Shown here: positions 1-7,445 of the stretch, piece by piece
Layout of the letters: the number at the start of each line of letters is the position of its first letter
Position numbering within the stretch: position 1 is the stretch's first letter
Assembly: GCA_900768635.1 (NCBI GenBank)
Contig: CAAGDP010000230.1
Span: 1 to 16,730 of the forward strand
Direction of reading: 5' to 3'
DNA length: 16,730 bases
Origin: Enterobacterales bacterium
Lineage (GTDB): Bacteria > Pseudomonadota > Gammaproteobacteria > Enterobacterales > Succinivibrionaceae
Position numbers and translations under genes: made by a program
Notes under the pieces: generated by a model
The model's input: the letters and a program-made list of their open reading frames with translations, nothing else
Told to the model about the DNA's origin: nothing
Database searches by the model: none

Positions 1-1
1 A

Positions 2-304
2 TCCGGAGTCTTTACTAATTGTGGCTCCTTTATAAAAGATTTTAAATCCAACTCAGAATCCGGAGCTGGTTATGCTGATCTTATATTCTATAATACCAAA
101 AGATCCAAGATTGTAATTATAGAGATTAAGGTTTCTGATACAGATGATTTTATTGACAGGGATGCTCTAAATGCTCTTGAGCAGATAGAAGAGAAAAACT
201 ATATCCAGCCATACATTAACAAACCACTTATAAAAGATGTTTATGCTTATGGTATTAGCTTCTATATGAAATCCTGCTTTATTGAAATGAAAAAGTTCAA
301 ATAA
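2..304 (+). CDS. PD-(D/E)XK nuclease domain protein, C-terminal fragment
   Basis: The window opens inside this gene; frame 2 is open for 100 codons and ends with TAA at 302-304. The fragment has the core of a PD-(D/E)XK nuclease fold: a GYADL segment supplying the Asp, a strand with IIEIK supplying the Glu and Lys, then a helix (LNALEQIEEKNY) typical of the family. This order matches the C-terminal nuclease domain (PDDEXK_9, formerly DUF1703) that follows an AAA-ATPase-like domain in proteins common in gut Bacteroidetes, Clostridia and Succinivibrionaceae. The ATPase half would lie left of the window, so the full architecture is inferred. Family members are often multicopy and their substrate is unknown; roles in defence or mobile DNA have been proposed but cannot be judged here. 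The gene is followed by a hairpin at 337-370. Confidence 0.7.
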   Translation, partial: SGVFTNCGSFIKDFKSNSESGAGYADLIFYNTKRSKIVIIEIKVSDTDDFIDRDALNALEQIEEKNYIQPYINKPLIKDVYAYGISFYMKSCFIEMKKFK

Positions 305-336
305 TCAGACTGAATTTTCATTCGGAATTATGACAG

Positions 337-379
337 ATCTGGAGTCAGTACCTGGGGAAAGGCTCCAGATATAATTTTT
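337..379 (+). terminator. Possible terminator of the nuclease-domain gene
   Basis: A perfect 8-bp inverted repeat, ATCTGGAG (337-344) and CTCCAGAT (363-370), encloses an 18-base loop and is followed by ATAATTTTT. The loop is long and the T-run starts four bases late, so this is weaker than the other terminators in the window. It lies 33 bases after the stop codon. Confidence 0.4.
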
Positions 380-534
380 CACCAAAAAGGAAGTCCTTTT
401 GCCGGCACTATCTGAAACAGAAACAACCGGGCCTACTCGCCGGATCTGTTTTACCGGTTTTAAACTCTTTCACCGGACAATATTCAGGGATCGTTTTTCA
501 CAAATATGAAGAAAAGTCGGTTAGGGCAAGCTTT

Positions 535-563
535 TTGAAGACAAAAATTTTTGGTTCTATCTA
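535..563 (+). promoter_or_regulatory. Candidate promoter for rfbB-rfbD
   Basis: TTGAAG at 535-540 and TATCTA at 558-563 are separated by 17 bases, the optimal sigma-70 spacing. Transcription would start near 570, leaving a leader of about 150 bases. Both boxes deviate from consensus, and other AT-rich boxes lie nearby (for example GATAAA near 590), so this is only the best-looking candidate. Confidence 0.35.
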
Positions 564-712
564 AATTTTTCTTAGAATTCAGGATCTGTGATAAAATGCC
601 AGGTAATTTTTCTCCATATCCGGCAGGGGGAACATTTTGTTAATGTTTTTTTTATCTCTTCCGGTAAAGAATAATTCTTATCTGTAGCAGTTTAGCGATT
701 TATAAAATAATT

Positions 713-716
713 GAGG
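713..716 (+). promoter_or_regulatory. Ribosome-binding site that decides the rfbB start
   Basis: GAGG at 713-716 lies six bases before GTG at 723. The frame is also open from TTG at 711, but that codon overlaps this Shine-Dalgarno sequence. The GTG start also places the protein directly at the expected N-terminal strand before the Rossmann glycine motif. Confidence 0.6.
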
Positions 717-722
717 TTTCCT

Positions 723-1793
723 GTGGCTCAGACTTTGCTTGTTACCGGTGCAGCCGGTTTTATTGGTTCAAATTTTGTTCATTACTGGATGAAAAAGTAT
801 CCGGAAGATCATATTGTGGTAGTGGATGCTCTCACTTATGCGGGTAATCTGAACAATATTAAAGATTTGGAATCACTCTCCGGTTTTACCTTTGTACATG
901 CCAATATCTGTGACACACCTCTTATGGAAAAGCTTCTTGCTGAACATAATGTGGATGTTGTGGTTAATTTTGCTGCAGAGTCCCATGTTGATCGTTCCAT
1001 TACCGGACCGGATGCTTTTATTGAAACAAATATTATTGGTACTTATTCTCTGTTGAAAGCCTGTAAAAAAATCTGGCTGGATGGAGAAAATCCTAAAAAA
1101 GATCATCGTTTTCACCACATTTCCACTGATGAAGTATATGGTACTTTAGGACCGGATGATCATCCATTCCTGGAGACTAACCAGTATCTGCCTAATTCTC
1201 CTTATTCTGCATCCAAGGCTTCATCAGATCTTCTGGTTCGCGCTTTTAATCATACCTACGGATTAAATGTAACTACCTCCAACTGCTCTAATAATTACGG
1301 TTATTACCATCATCCTGAAAAGCTTATTCCTTTGACTCTAACTAATATTTTAAGAGGACGAAAAATTCCGGTATATGGCGACGGCAAGCAGATCCGGGAT
1401 TGGCTTTTTGTGGAAGATCACTGCCGGGGCATTGATCTGGTGCTGAAAAATGGTCGTATTGGCGAACATTATAATATTGGTGGTATTAATGAATGGACCA
1501 ATATTGATATTGTAAATCTCCTGTGTAACAAAATTAATGCCATCTTCGGGGAAAAGGAAGAGTATCGCAAAATGTACCCTGACTGCCCATGTTCCAAAGG
1601 TGATAAGGCTGAATTTCTGATTGAGCATGTTACCGATCGTCTGGGGCATGACCGTCGCTATGCCATTGGAGCAGATAAGATTATGAATGAACTTGGCTAC
1701 CGTCCGGTGGAAACTTTTGAATCGGGAATTGAGAAGACCATTTACTGGTATCTGGATAACCAGTCCTGGTGGAAGGATCTGATTAAAAAGTAA
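723..1793 (+). CDS. rfbB: dTDP-glucose 4,6-dehydratase
   Basis: Converts dTDP-glucose to dTDP-4-keto-6-deoxyglucose, the second step of dTDP-L-rhamnose synthesis for surface polysaccharides; a cytoplasmic NAD-dependent SDR enzyme. From the GTG start it has 356 residues, normal for RmlB/RfbB. Visible motifs are the Rossmann loop TGAAGFIG (residues 8-15), the catalytic Thr-Asp-Glu in STDEVYG (135-137), YSASK with catalytic Tyr161 and Lys165, and the sugar-nucleotide region SNNYGYYHHPEKLIP followed by YGDGKQIRDWLFVEDH. The family more often has SNNYGPYQFPEK at that loop, so YYHH is a mild variant. rfbD starts 17 bases downstream, so the two are probably cotranscribed. rfbA and rfbC are not in the window. 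Confidence 0.95.
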   Translation: MAQTLLVTGAAGFIGSNFVHYWMKKYPEDHIVVVDALTYAGNLNNIKDLESLSGFTFVHANICDTPLMEKLLAEHNVDVVVNFAAESHVDRSITGPDAFIETNIIGTYSLLKACKKIWLDGENPKKDHRFHHISTDEVYGTLGPDDHPFLETNQYLPNSPYSASKASSDLLVRAFNHTYGLNVTTSNCSNNYGYYHHPEKLIPLTLTNILRGRKIPVYGDGKQIRDWLFVEDHCRGIDLVLKNGRIGEHYNIGGINEWTNIDIVNLLCNKINAIFGEKEEYRKMYPDCPCSKGDKAEFLIEHVTDRLGHDRRYAIGADKIMNELGYRPVETFESGIEKTIYWYLDNQSWWKDLIKK

Positions 1794-1810
1794 TCTGAAG
1801 GAGTAGAAGG

Positions 1811-2692
1811 ATGCGTGTTCTGGTATACGGTGGTAATGGCCAGGTAGGATATTGTCTTAATGAAGAAGCTCAGCGCAGGGGAATTTCCTGTCTGGCTACC
1901 TTCCGCCCTCAGGTTGATGTTACCAATCCTGAGAGTGTGAGAGATGTGGCTATACAATTTCAGCCTTCTATAATTATTAATGCAACAGCCTATACACAGG
2001 TGGATAAAGCGGAAAGTGATTATGAGACGGCTCTGAAAGTAAACCGGGATGCCGCTGCCAATCTGGCTTCCATCGCTTCTGATTTGGGTGTTCCTTTTCT
2101 GCATATTTCTACGGATTATGTGTTTGACGGCACCGGCGACGGGTTCTACCGTGAAGAGGATAAGACTAATCCTGTCAATGCTTACGGTCGATCCAAACTT
2201 GCAGGAGAACAGGCGGTGCTGGTAGCTTGTGAGAGAAGCATTATCCTGCGAACTTCCTGGGTCTTCGGCCGTCATGGTGCTAATTTTGTCAAAACCATGT
2301 TACGGTTATTTCAGTCCCGGGAGGAGTTGAGTGTGGTAGGGGATCAGATCGGAGGTCCTACCTTTGCTGGTGATATTGCCTGTGCCCTGTTGGATATAGC
2401 TTCTTATCTTGAAAGTCACAAAGATTTTAATAACTGGGGTATTTATAATTTTTCAGGTAGTCCGGTTGTTTCCTGGTATGATTTTGCAGTTGCCATCAGG
2501 GAAGCTGCTGATAAAGCCCAGATAAAATTGTCCTTGAAAAATTTAAAGAAGATAACATCCTGTGATTATCCTACACCAGCAAAACGTCCATCTAATTCCC
2601 GGTTGTGCCTGGATAAAATTAAGCTATTAGGCATTAATCCCGGGGACTGGCAGAAAGAGATTTCTGAAAATATCAGTGCATACCTTTCCTGA
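1811..2692 (+). CDS. rfbD: dTDP-4-dehydrorhamnose reductase
   Basis: Catalyses the last step of dTDP-L-rhamnose synthesis, NAD(P)H-dependent reduction of dTDP-4-keto-rhamnose. It has 293 residues, normal for RmlD/RfbD. It carries the short-form glycine motif GGNGQVG (residues 7-13), STDYVFDG (100-107) and the YGRSK catalytic Tyr125/Lys129 pair; the PVNAYGRSKLAGE block is highly typical. The ATG is preceded by a purine-rich AAGGAG-type Shine-Dalgarno sequence in the 17-base gap after rfbB. A terminator hairpin begins at the stop codon, so this is the last gene of the unit. Confidence 0.94.
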   Translation: MRVLVYGGNGQVGYCLNEEAQRRGISCLATFRPQVDVTNPESVRDVAIQFQPSIIINATAYTQVDKAESDYETALKVNRDAAANLASIASDLGVPFLHISTDYVFDGTGDGFYREEDKTNPVNAYGRSKLAGEQAVLVACERSIILRTSWVFGRHGANFVKTMLRLFQSREELSVVGDQIGGPTFAGDIACALLDIASYLESHKDFNNWGIYNFSGSPVVSWYDFAVAIREAADKAQIKLSLKNLKKITSCDYPTPAKRPSNSRLCLDKIKLLGINPGDWQKEISENISAYLS

Positions 2693-2709
2693 AAGATTTC
2701 AGGATTTTT
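2688..2709 (+). terminator. Intrinsic terminator of rfbB-rfbD
   Basis: CCTGAA and TTCAGG pair around a four-base loop and are followed by ATTTTT. The left arm includes the rfbD stop codon, so a terminating ribosome would compete with folding. The stem is short. Confidence 0.6.
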
Positions 2710-2735
2710 ACTGGGATTATTCTGAGTATTATATT
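2707..2735 (+). promoter_or_regulatory. Candidate promoter between rfbD and the second terminator
   Basis: TTTACT (2707-2712) and TATATT (2730-2735) are spaced by 17 bases, overlapping the T-tract of the rfbD terminator. Initiation would fall near 2742. An overlapping alternative is TTGACT at 2736 with a poorer -10 box. Confidence 0.3.
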
Positions 2736-2741
2736 TTGACT

Positions 2742-2884
2742 GCAGGATATGAGTTCTGACTGATATTTTCCGGTGAAGATAATTGTGAAAGTCAGATCGG
2801 GATCTTTTTCCTTAATTTTCACTGATTGTCTGATCCTCAACTCTTCCGGTATTTTTTTAGTAAAATCCGGTAGAGTTTTTTTTT
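2742..2884 (+). ncRNA. Possible small RNA of about 140 nt
   Basis: This stretch lies between a promoter-like sequence (2707-2735) and a very strong intrinsic terminator (2839-2884), with the previous gene already terminated at 2709. It contains no good open frame with a ribosome-binding site. It has internal complementarity, such as GTGAAA near 2785 with TTTTCAC near 2816. Promoter plus isolated terminator is the usual signature of an intergenic sRNA. I recognise no known RNA family, and the second terminator could instead simply back up the weaker first one. Confidence 0.22.
2839..2884 (+). terminator. Strong intrinsic terminator
   Basis: A long hairpin is formed by AACTCT (2839-2844) with AGAGTT (2872-2877), CCGG (2846-2849) with CCGG (2867-2870), and ATTTT (2851-2855) with AAAAT (2862-2866). 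There is one T-T mismatch and one bulge, and the loop is TTTAGT. Nine Ts follow (2876-2884). It lies about 150 bases after the rfbD stop and no gene ends next to it. Confidence 0.8.
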
Positions 2885-3268
2885 GATGTTGATGTATGGA
2901 TGCATGTCTCGGGTTGTTTCCAAAACTTTTTATAGCCTTTGTATTCTCTGTTTCTGCGTAACTTTTTTTCAGAATCTCCAATCTCCAAGTTGAAAGGTGG
3001 TTCTTTGTTATCCCCCGGTCTTACGGAACCTTTTTGCTTTTTTTATTGAGTAAAAATGATCTGCAAAAGTGATTAGACGAGAATAAGTACCTTCTATTCA
3101 ATAATGCCACCGGTTTTTAGTCAGGTAACTTTGTGATTTAAGCACCGGTCCATGGTATAATTTTGTCAGCCGTTCACAGGCTGGGATTTTTGCAGAAAAC
3201 TGTCTCAGGACGACGGATTTTCTAAATTTTTGCTTTTGATCTTACTTTGAATTGATAGAGAGTTATTC
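2885..3268. other. Gene-free stretch upstream of purL
   Basis: No credible coding frame is seen. GGTTC (2999-3003) and GAACC (3027-3031) form an inverted repeat followed by TTTTTGCTTTTTTT, which could be a further weak terminator. CACCGGT occurs twice, at 3108-3114 and 3143-3149. A purL promoter candidate lies at 3153-3161, followed by a leader of about 100 bases with a small hairpin (CAGCC 3167-3171/GGCTG 3179-3183) and ATTTTTG. I see no match to the E. coli PurR operator. Confidence 0.45.
3153..3161 (+). promoter_or_regulatory. Extended -10 promoter for purL
   Basis: TGGTATAAT at 3153-3161 is a perfect TATAAT with an upstream TG extension. TTGTGA at 3131-3136 is a possible but distant -35 box (19-base spacer). 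Transcription would start near 3168, about 100 bases before the purL ATG. Confidence 0.6.
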
Positions 3269-6200
3269 ATGGATATTTTAAGAGGTGCTCCCGCTTTATC
3301 TGAATTCCGCATCAGCAAGCTTCTTGAAGGTTGTCGGCAGGCTGGAGTCAGCGTGGATTCAATATATGCTGAATTTATGCATTTTGCGGATCTCAGTGCA
3401 GAACTGGCTGAGAATGAAAAAGCGGTTCTGGTGAAGCTCCTGACCTACGGTCCTGCTATCAAGGAAGGCCGGACAGACGGAACCTTGTTTTTAGTTACTC
3501 CCCGTCCTGGTACGATTTCTCCATGGTCGTCCAAGGCAACAGATATTGCCCATAACTGCGGTCTTACCAAAATCAGAAGACTGGAGCGCGGCATTGCCTA
3601 TTATGTAAGATCTTCTGAAAAATTAGATGATAAAGCCCGTGGTGTTATAAACTCCCTTATTCACGACCGCATGATGGAGACTGTTCTTGCAGATATGCAG
3701 GATGCTTCCCGGTTATTTATTACCCAGGAACCTGCTCCTATGACTTCGGTTGATATTCTTGGACGTGGTATTACTGCACTGGAAGAAGCCAATATTTCTC
3801 TTGGCCTGGCTTTAAGTCATGATGAAATGGAGTACCTGGTTAACAGTTTTACTGCCTTAAAGCGCAATCCTAATGACGTGGAACTTTATATGTTCGCCCA
3901 GGCTAATTCCGAGCATTGCCGTCATAAGGTTTTTAATGCGGACTGGGTTATTGACGGTGTTAAGCAGGAAAAGTCATTGTTTAAGATGATTAGAAACACC
4001 TACGAAAAAACTCCTGATTATATTTATTCTGCATATAAAGATAATGCAGCGGTTATGGATGGATCGGTGGTAGGTCGTTTTTTCCCGGATCCGGATACTC
4101 ACCAGTATGAATTCCATAATGAGCCGGTAGATATTCTTATGAAGGTGGAAACCCATAACCACCCGACAGCTATTTCTCCTTATCCGGGAGCTGCCACCGG
4201 TTCCGGCGGTGAAATTCGTGATGAGGGAGCAACAGGTGTAGGTTCCAAGCCAAAGGCCGGTATGTGTGGCTTCTCTGTTTCCAATCTGCGCATTCCCGGT
4301 TATGAACAACCATGGGAAACTGATTTTGGCAAGCCTGGTCGTATCACCTCTGCCTTTAATATTATGATTGACGGACCGCTGGGTGCTGCCGGTTTTAACA
4401 ATGAGTTTGGTCGTCCGAATATTGTGGGTTACTTCCGAACCTATGAAGAGAAAGTGAACAGTCACAACGGTTCTGAAATCCGTGGCTACCACAAACCGAT
4501 TATGCTGGCGGGAGGTATTGGTAATATTCGCAGAGAGCATATTAACAAGGGTGTAATTCCGGTTGGTGCCAAGCTGATTGTTCTGGGTGGACCTGCTATG
4601 AATATCGGCCTGGGTGGTGGTGCAGCCTCATCCATGACTTCCGGTCAGTCTGCAGAAGATTTAGATTTTGCATCAGTGCAGAGAGACAATCCGGAAATGG
4701 AACGTCGCTGTCAGGAAGTTATTGACTGCTGCTGGGAAATGGGTCGGGATAATCCGATTCTGTTTATTCATGACGTGGGTGCCGGCGGACTCTCCAATGC
4801 ATTGCCGGAACTGGTTAATGATGGTAACCGGGGTGGTGTATTCCAGTTGCGGAATGTACCTAATGATGAACCTGGTATGAGCCCTTATGAAATCTGGTGT
4901 AATGAATCTCAGGAACGTTATGTGCTGGCTGTATCTCCAGAGTCCTTCCCGGTATTTGAAGCCATTTGTCGTCGTGAAAGAGCATGCTTTGCTGTAGTAG
5001 GTACTGCAGTTGAAGAACGAAGACTGGAACTTGATGACTCTCATTTTAATAATAAGCCTATTGATTTACCTACTGATGTTCTGTTGGGTAAACCGCCTAG
5101 AATGCATAAGAATGTGAAGTCCCTTAAAGCAAAGGGTGAAGAACTATCCACCGGATCCTTTTCTGTTTCTGATGCTGCAGAACGTCTGTTACGCCTTCCT
5201 ACCATTGCTGAGAAGACCTTCCTTATTACCATAGGTGACCGTACTGTAACCGGTATGGTTTCTCGGGATCAGATGGTAGGTCCATGGCAGGTTCCGGTTG
5301 CTGATAATGCAGTAACCACTGCCAGTTACGATTCTTATAATGGTGAAGCTATGGCTATGGGTGAAAGATCACCGATAGCTCTACTTAATTACGGGGCTTC
5401 TGCCAGAATGTGTGTAGGTGAAGCTCTGACTAATATTGCCAGCTGCCATATCGGACCTATTGAAAGAATTAAGCTTTCTGCCAACTGGATGGCAGCAGCC
5501 GGTCACCCTGGTGAAGATGCCGGTCTTTATGAAGCAGTTAAGGCAGTAGGTGAGGAGCTTTGTCCGCAACTCGGTCTTACTATTCCGGTAGGTAAAGATT
5601 CCATGTCCATGAAGACCACCTGGAATGAAAATGGAGTAGATAAGACGGTTATTTCTCCACTGTCACTTATTATCAGTGCCTTTGCCCGTGTGGAAGATGT
5701 GCGTAATACCGTAACCCCGCAGCTGCGTACAGATATGGGTGATACTTCTCTGATCCTTATTGATTTGGGTTGTGGCAGAAACCGTCTGGGCGGCAGTGCT
5801 CTGGCTCAGGTTTACAAACAGCTGGGTAATGAAACTCCGGATGTTAATTCTCCGGAAATATTACGGGCATTCTATGATGCTATGCAGTTTTTGATTTCCC
5901 GTCGTAAGATCCTGGCATATCACGATCGTTCCGATGGCGGTCTTTTTGTTACCGTGGCTGAAATGGCTTTTGCCGGCAAGACCGGTGTTAAAGTTTGTCT
6001 GGATCAGATTGATGTGGATGACTACAAGGCTCTCTTCAGTGAGGAATTAGGTGCGGTTATTCAGGTTTCTGCTGCTGAAAAGGAAAAAGTGCTGAGCATT
6101 CTTTCAGGTCACGGTCTGGGTAATTGTACTTATGTTATCGGTACTCTTACTGATGACGATAATATTTCTTTTACCAGAGACGGAGTTAATGTCCTGTCCA

Positions 6201-7162
6201 ATACCAGAGTACATTTCCGCAGTGCCTGGGCAGAAACTACTTATCATATGCAGGCTTTACGTGATAATCCTGCCTGTGCTGAAAGCGAATTTAAAGCCAA
6301 GTCAGATGCGGATGATCCGGGTCTTAATGTGACGACTACCTATGACATTAATGAGGATATAACCGCTCCTTATATCAAGAACGGAAATGCTCCAAAGGTG
6401 GCAATTTTAAGAGAGCAGGGTGTTAATTCCCAGAACGAAATGGCATCAGCCTTTACCAAGGCCGGCTTTAATGCCATTGATGTTCATATGAGTGATATCC
6501 TTTCCGGCAAAGTATCTCTTGACAGTTTCCAGGTACTGGCAGCCTGCGGCGGTTTCTCCTATGGTGATGTGCTGGGAGCAGGTGAGGGCTGGGCCAAGTC
6601 TGTTCTCTTTAATTCCCGGGCAAGAGATGAATTTGCCAAATTCTTCCAGAGAAATGATACTTTGGCATTAGGTGTATGTAACGGATGTCAGATGATGTCC
6701 AATCTTCGGGAACTTATTCCGGGATCAGATTGCTGGCCTCATTTTGTACGAAATGAATCAGAACGTTTTGAAGCCCGCTTTGCTTTAGTTGAGATCCAGA
6801 ATTCTCCATCACTGCTTTTTGCAGATATGGCCGGATCTCGAATGCCGATTGCCGTATCCCATGGTGAAGGGCGTGCCGAATTCAGAAGTTCTGAACATCT
6901 GAAGCAGGCCTGTGATTCAGGACTGGTTGCTGTTAAATTTGTTGATAACTATGGTAATCCTACCGTGCAGTATCCGTTTAATCCTAACGGATCTCCGCTG
7001 GGTATTACCGGACTTACCAGTGCTGACGGACGGGTAACTATTATGATGCCTCATCCGGAACGGGTTGTCAGAGCTGTATGCAACTCCTGGCACCCTGATG
7101 AATGGAAGGAGGCCAGCCCATGGCTGCGACTGTTCCGCAATGCTTTCAAGGCGTTGTCATAA
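3269..7162 (+). CDS. purL: Phosphoribosylformylglycinamidine synthase (FGAM synthetase)
   Basis: Performs the fourth step of de novo purine synthesis: FGAR + glutamine + ATP to FGAM, in the cytoplasm. At 1297 residues it is the large single-chain form of gammaproteobacteria (E. coli PurL has 1295), not the split PurS/PurQ/PurL form. The N-terminus MDILRGAPALSEFRISKLL is the expected PurS-like domain. MKVETHNHPTAISPYPGAATG marks the first FGAM-synthetase half. The C-terminal glutaminase domain has GVCNGCQ with nucleophile Cys1137, and MMPHPERV supplying His1262 and Glu1264, each two positions from the E. coli triad. No frameshift or missing motif is seen. The Shine-Dalgarno is weak (GAGAG), but homology fixes the ATG. 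The gene stands alone between a promoter and a strong terminator. Confidence 0.98.
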   Translation: MDILRGAPALSEFRISKLLEGCRQAGVSVDSIYAEFMHFADLSAELAENEKAVLVKLLTYGPAIKEGRTDGTLFLVTPRPGTISPWSSKATDIAHNCGLTKIRRLERGIAYYVRSSEKLDDKARGVINSLIHDRMMETVLADMQDASRLFITQEPAPMTSVDILGRGITALEEANISLGLALSHDEMEYLVNSFTALKRNPNDVELYMFAQANSEHCRHKVFNADWVIDGVKQEKSLFKMIRNTYEKTPDYIYSAYKDNAAVMDGSVVGRFFPDPDTHQYEFHNEPVDILMKVETHNHPTAISPYPGAATGSGGEIRDEGATGVGSKPKAGMCGFSVSNLRIPGYEQPWETDFGKPGRITSAFNIMIDGPLGAAGFNNEFGRPNIVGYFRTYEEKVNSHNGSEIRGYHKPIMLAGGIGNIRREHINKGVIPVGAKLIVLGGPAMNIGLGGGAASSMTSGQSAEDLDFASVQRDNPEMERRCQEVIDCCWEMGRDNPILFIHDVGAGGLSNALPELVNDGNRGGVFQLRNVPNDEPGMSPYEIWCNESQERYVLAVSPESFPVFEAICRRERACFAVVGTAVEERRLELDDSHFNNKPIDLPTDVLLGKPPRMHKNVKSLKAKGEELSTGSFSVSDAAERLLRLPTIAEKTFLITIGDRTVTGMVSRDQMVGPWQVPVADNAVTTASYDSYNGEAMAMGERSPIALLNYGASARMCVGEALTNIASCHIGPIERIKLSANWMAAAGHPGEDAGLYEAVKAVGEELCPQLGLTIPVGKDSMSMKTTWNENGVDKTVISPLSLIISAFARVEDVRNTVTPQLRTDMGDTSLILIDLGCGRNRLGGSALAQVYKQLGNETPDVNSPEILRAFYDAMQFLISRRKILAYHDRSDGGLFVTVAEMAFAGKTGVKVCLDQIDVDDYKALFSEELGAVIQVSAAEKEKVLSILSGHGLGNCTYVIGTLTDDDNISFTRDGVNVLSNTRVHFRSAWAETTYHMQALRDNPACAESEFKAKSDADDPGLNVTTTYDINEDITAPYIKNGNAPKVAILREQGVNSQNEMASAFTKAGFNAIDVHMSDILSGKVSLDSFQVLAACGGFSYGDVLGAGEGWAKSVLFNSRARDEFAKFFQRNDTLALGVCNGCQMMSNLRELIPGSDCWPHFVRNESERFEARFALVEIQNSPSLLFADMAGSRMPIAVSHGEGRAEFRSSEHLKQACDSGLVAVKFVDNYGNPTVQYPFNPNGSPLGITGLTSADGRVTIMMPHPERVVRAVCNSWHPDEWKEASPWLRLFRNAFKALS

Positions 7163-7201
7163 ACTGACAGTATTGTTGTAATTTCTGTTTTAAATAAGGC
7201 T

Positions 7202-7241
7202 CTCATTTAATAACCTGCGGGTTACGAATGAGGGTTTTTTT
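7202..7241 (+). terminator. Intrinsic terminator of purL
   Basis: CTCATT (7202-7207) pairs with AATGAG (7227-7232), and TAACC (7211-7215) with GGTTA (7220-7224), around a TGCG loop. Seven Ts follow. It lies 40 bases after the purL stop. Confidence 0.88.
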
Positions 7242-7282
7242 ATTCTCCGGAGTTTATGAAAGATGGGATAACCGGCTGGTTA
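7211..7282. repeat. Two near-identical palindromes, 58 bases apart
   Basis: TAACCTGCGGGTTA (7211-7224) and TAACCGGCTGGTTA (7269-7282) share the frame TAACC-n-GC-n-GGTTA. The first is the apex of the purL terminator. The second has no T-run and sits upstream of the next gene, so it is either an independent hairpin or a dyad operator. Confidence 0.3.
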
Positions 7283-7397
7283 TACAGGAGTGACAGATAA
7301 ATTTTGCAAAAGAGCAGTATTTTGTCACGAAATGAATAAATTTTTGAAAATTTTTAATTTTTAATTGTGCAATATCAAACAATTGTCCCCGGCTAAG

Positions 7398-7406
7398 TGG
7401 TACAAT
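7398..7406 (+). promoter_or_regulatory. Extended -10 promoter for the envelope protein gene
   Basis: TGGTACAAT at 7398-7406 is an extended -10 box, 40 bases before the next start codon. A long A/T-rich tract lies at about 7335-7365, where an UP element would be. No convincing -35 box is seen, as expected for extended -10 promoters. Confidence 0.5.
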
Positions 7407-7445
7407 TCAGCGGATTAAGACATAGGTGGAGGAAGGCGCGACTTT

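Larger units (their letters stand above)
371..722. other. Gene-free stretch upstream of rfbB
   Basis: No credible coding frame is visible. It holds short inverted repeats: AAAAGG/CCTTTT around 385-400, and a nested pair AAACAG (415-420)/CTGTTT (446-451) with CCGG arms at 427-430 and 440-443. It also holds a possible sigma-70 promoter at 535-563 and the rfbB ribosome-binding site. The tetramer CCGG occurs seven times between 402 and 664, far more than expected for this AT-rich DNA. Confidence 0.5.

Noticed and set aside
415..457. Nested CCGG and AAACAG/CTGTTT arms upstream of rfbB as a riboswitch or terminator
   Set aside because: The arms are short, the loops are uneven and the T-run is only four bases. 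I see no known riboswitch core, and the predicted promoter lies downstream of it.
711..722. TTG at 711 as the rfbB start
   Set aside because: It overlaps the GAGG Shine-Dalgarno sequence that is correctly spaced for GTG at 723, and it adds residues not expected before the first Rossmann strand.
1742..2275. A 177-codon minus-strand frame overlapping rfbB and rfbD
   Set aside because: It crosses the junction of two clear genes in antisense and has no supporting signals.
2673..2981. A 102-codon open frame on the minus strand between rfbD and purL
   Set aside because: It runs back through both terminator hairpins into the end of rfbD, has a low-complexity composition, no ribosome-binding site and no recognisable motif.
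3974..4540. A 188-codon minus-strand frame inside purL
   Set aside because: Antisense to a highly conserved PurL segment, and its sequence resembles no known protein.
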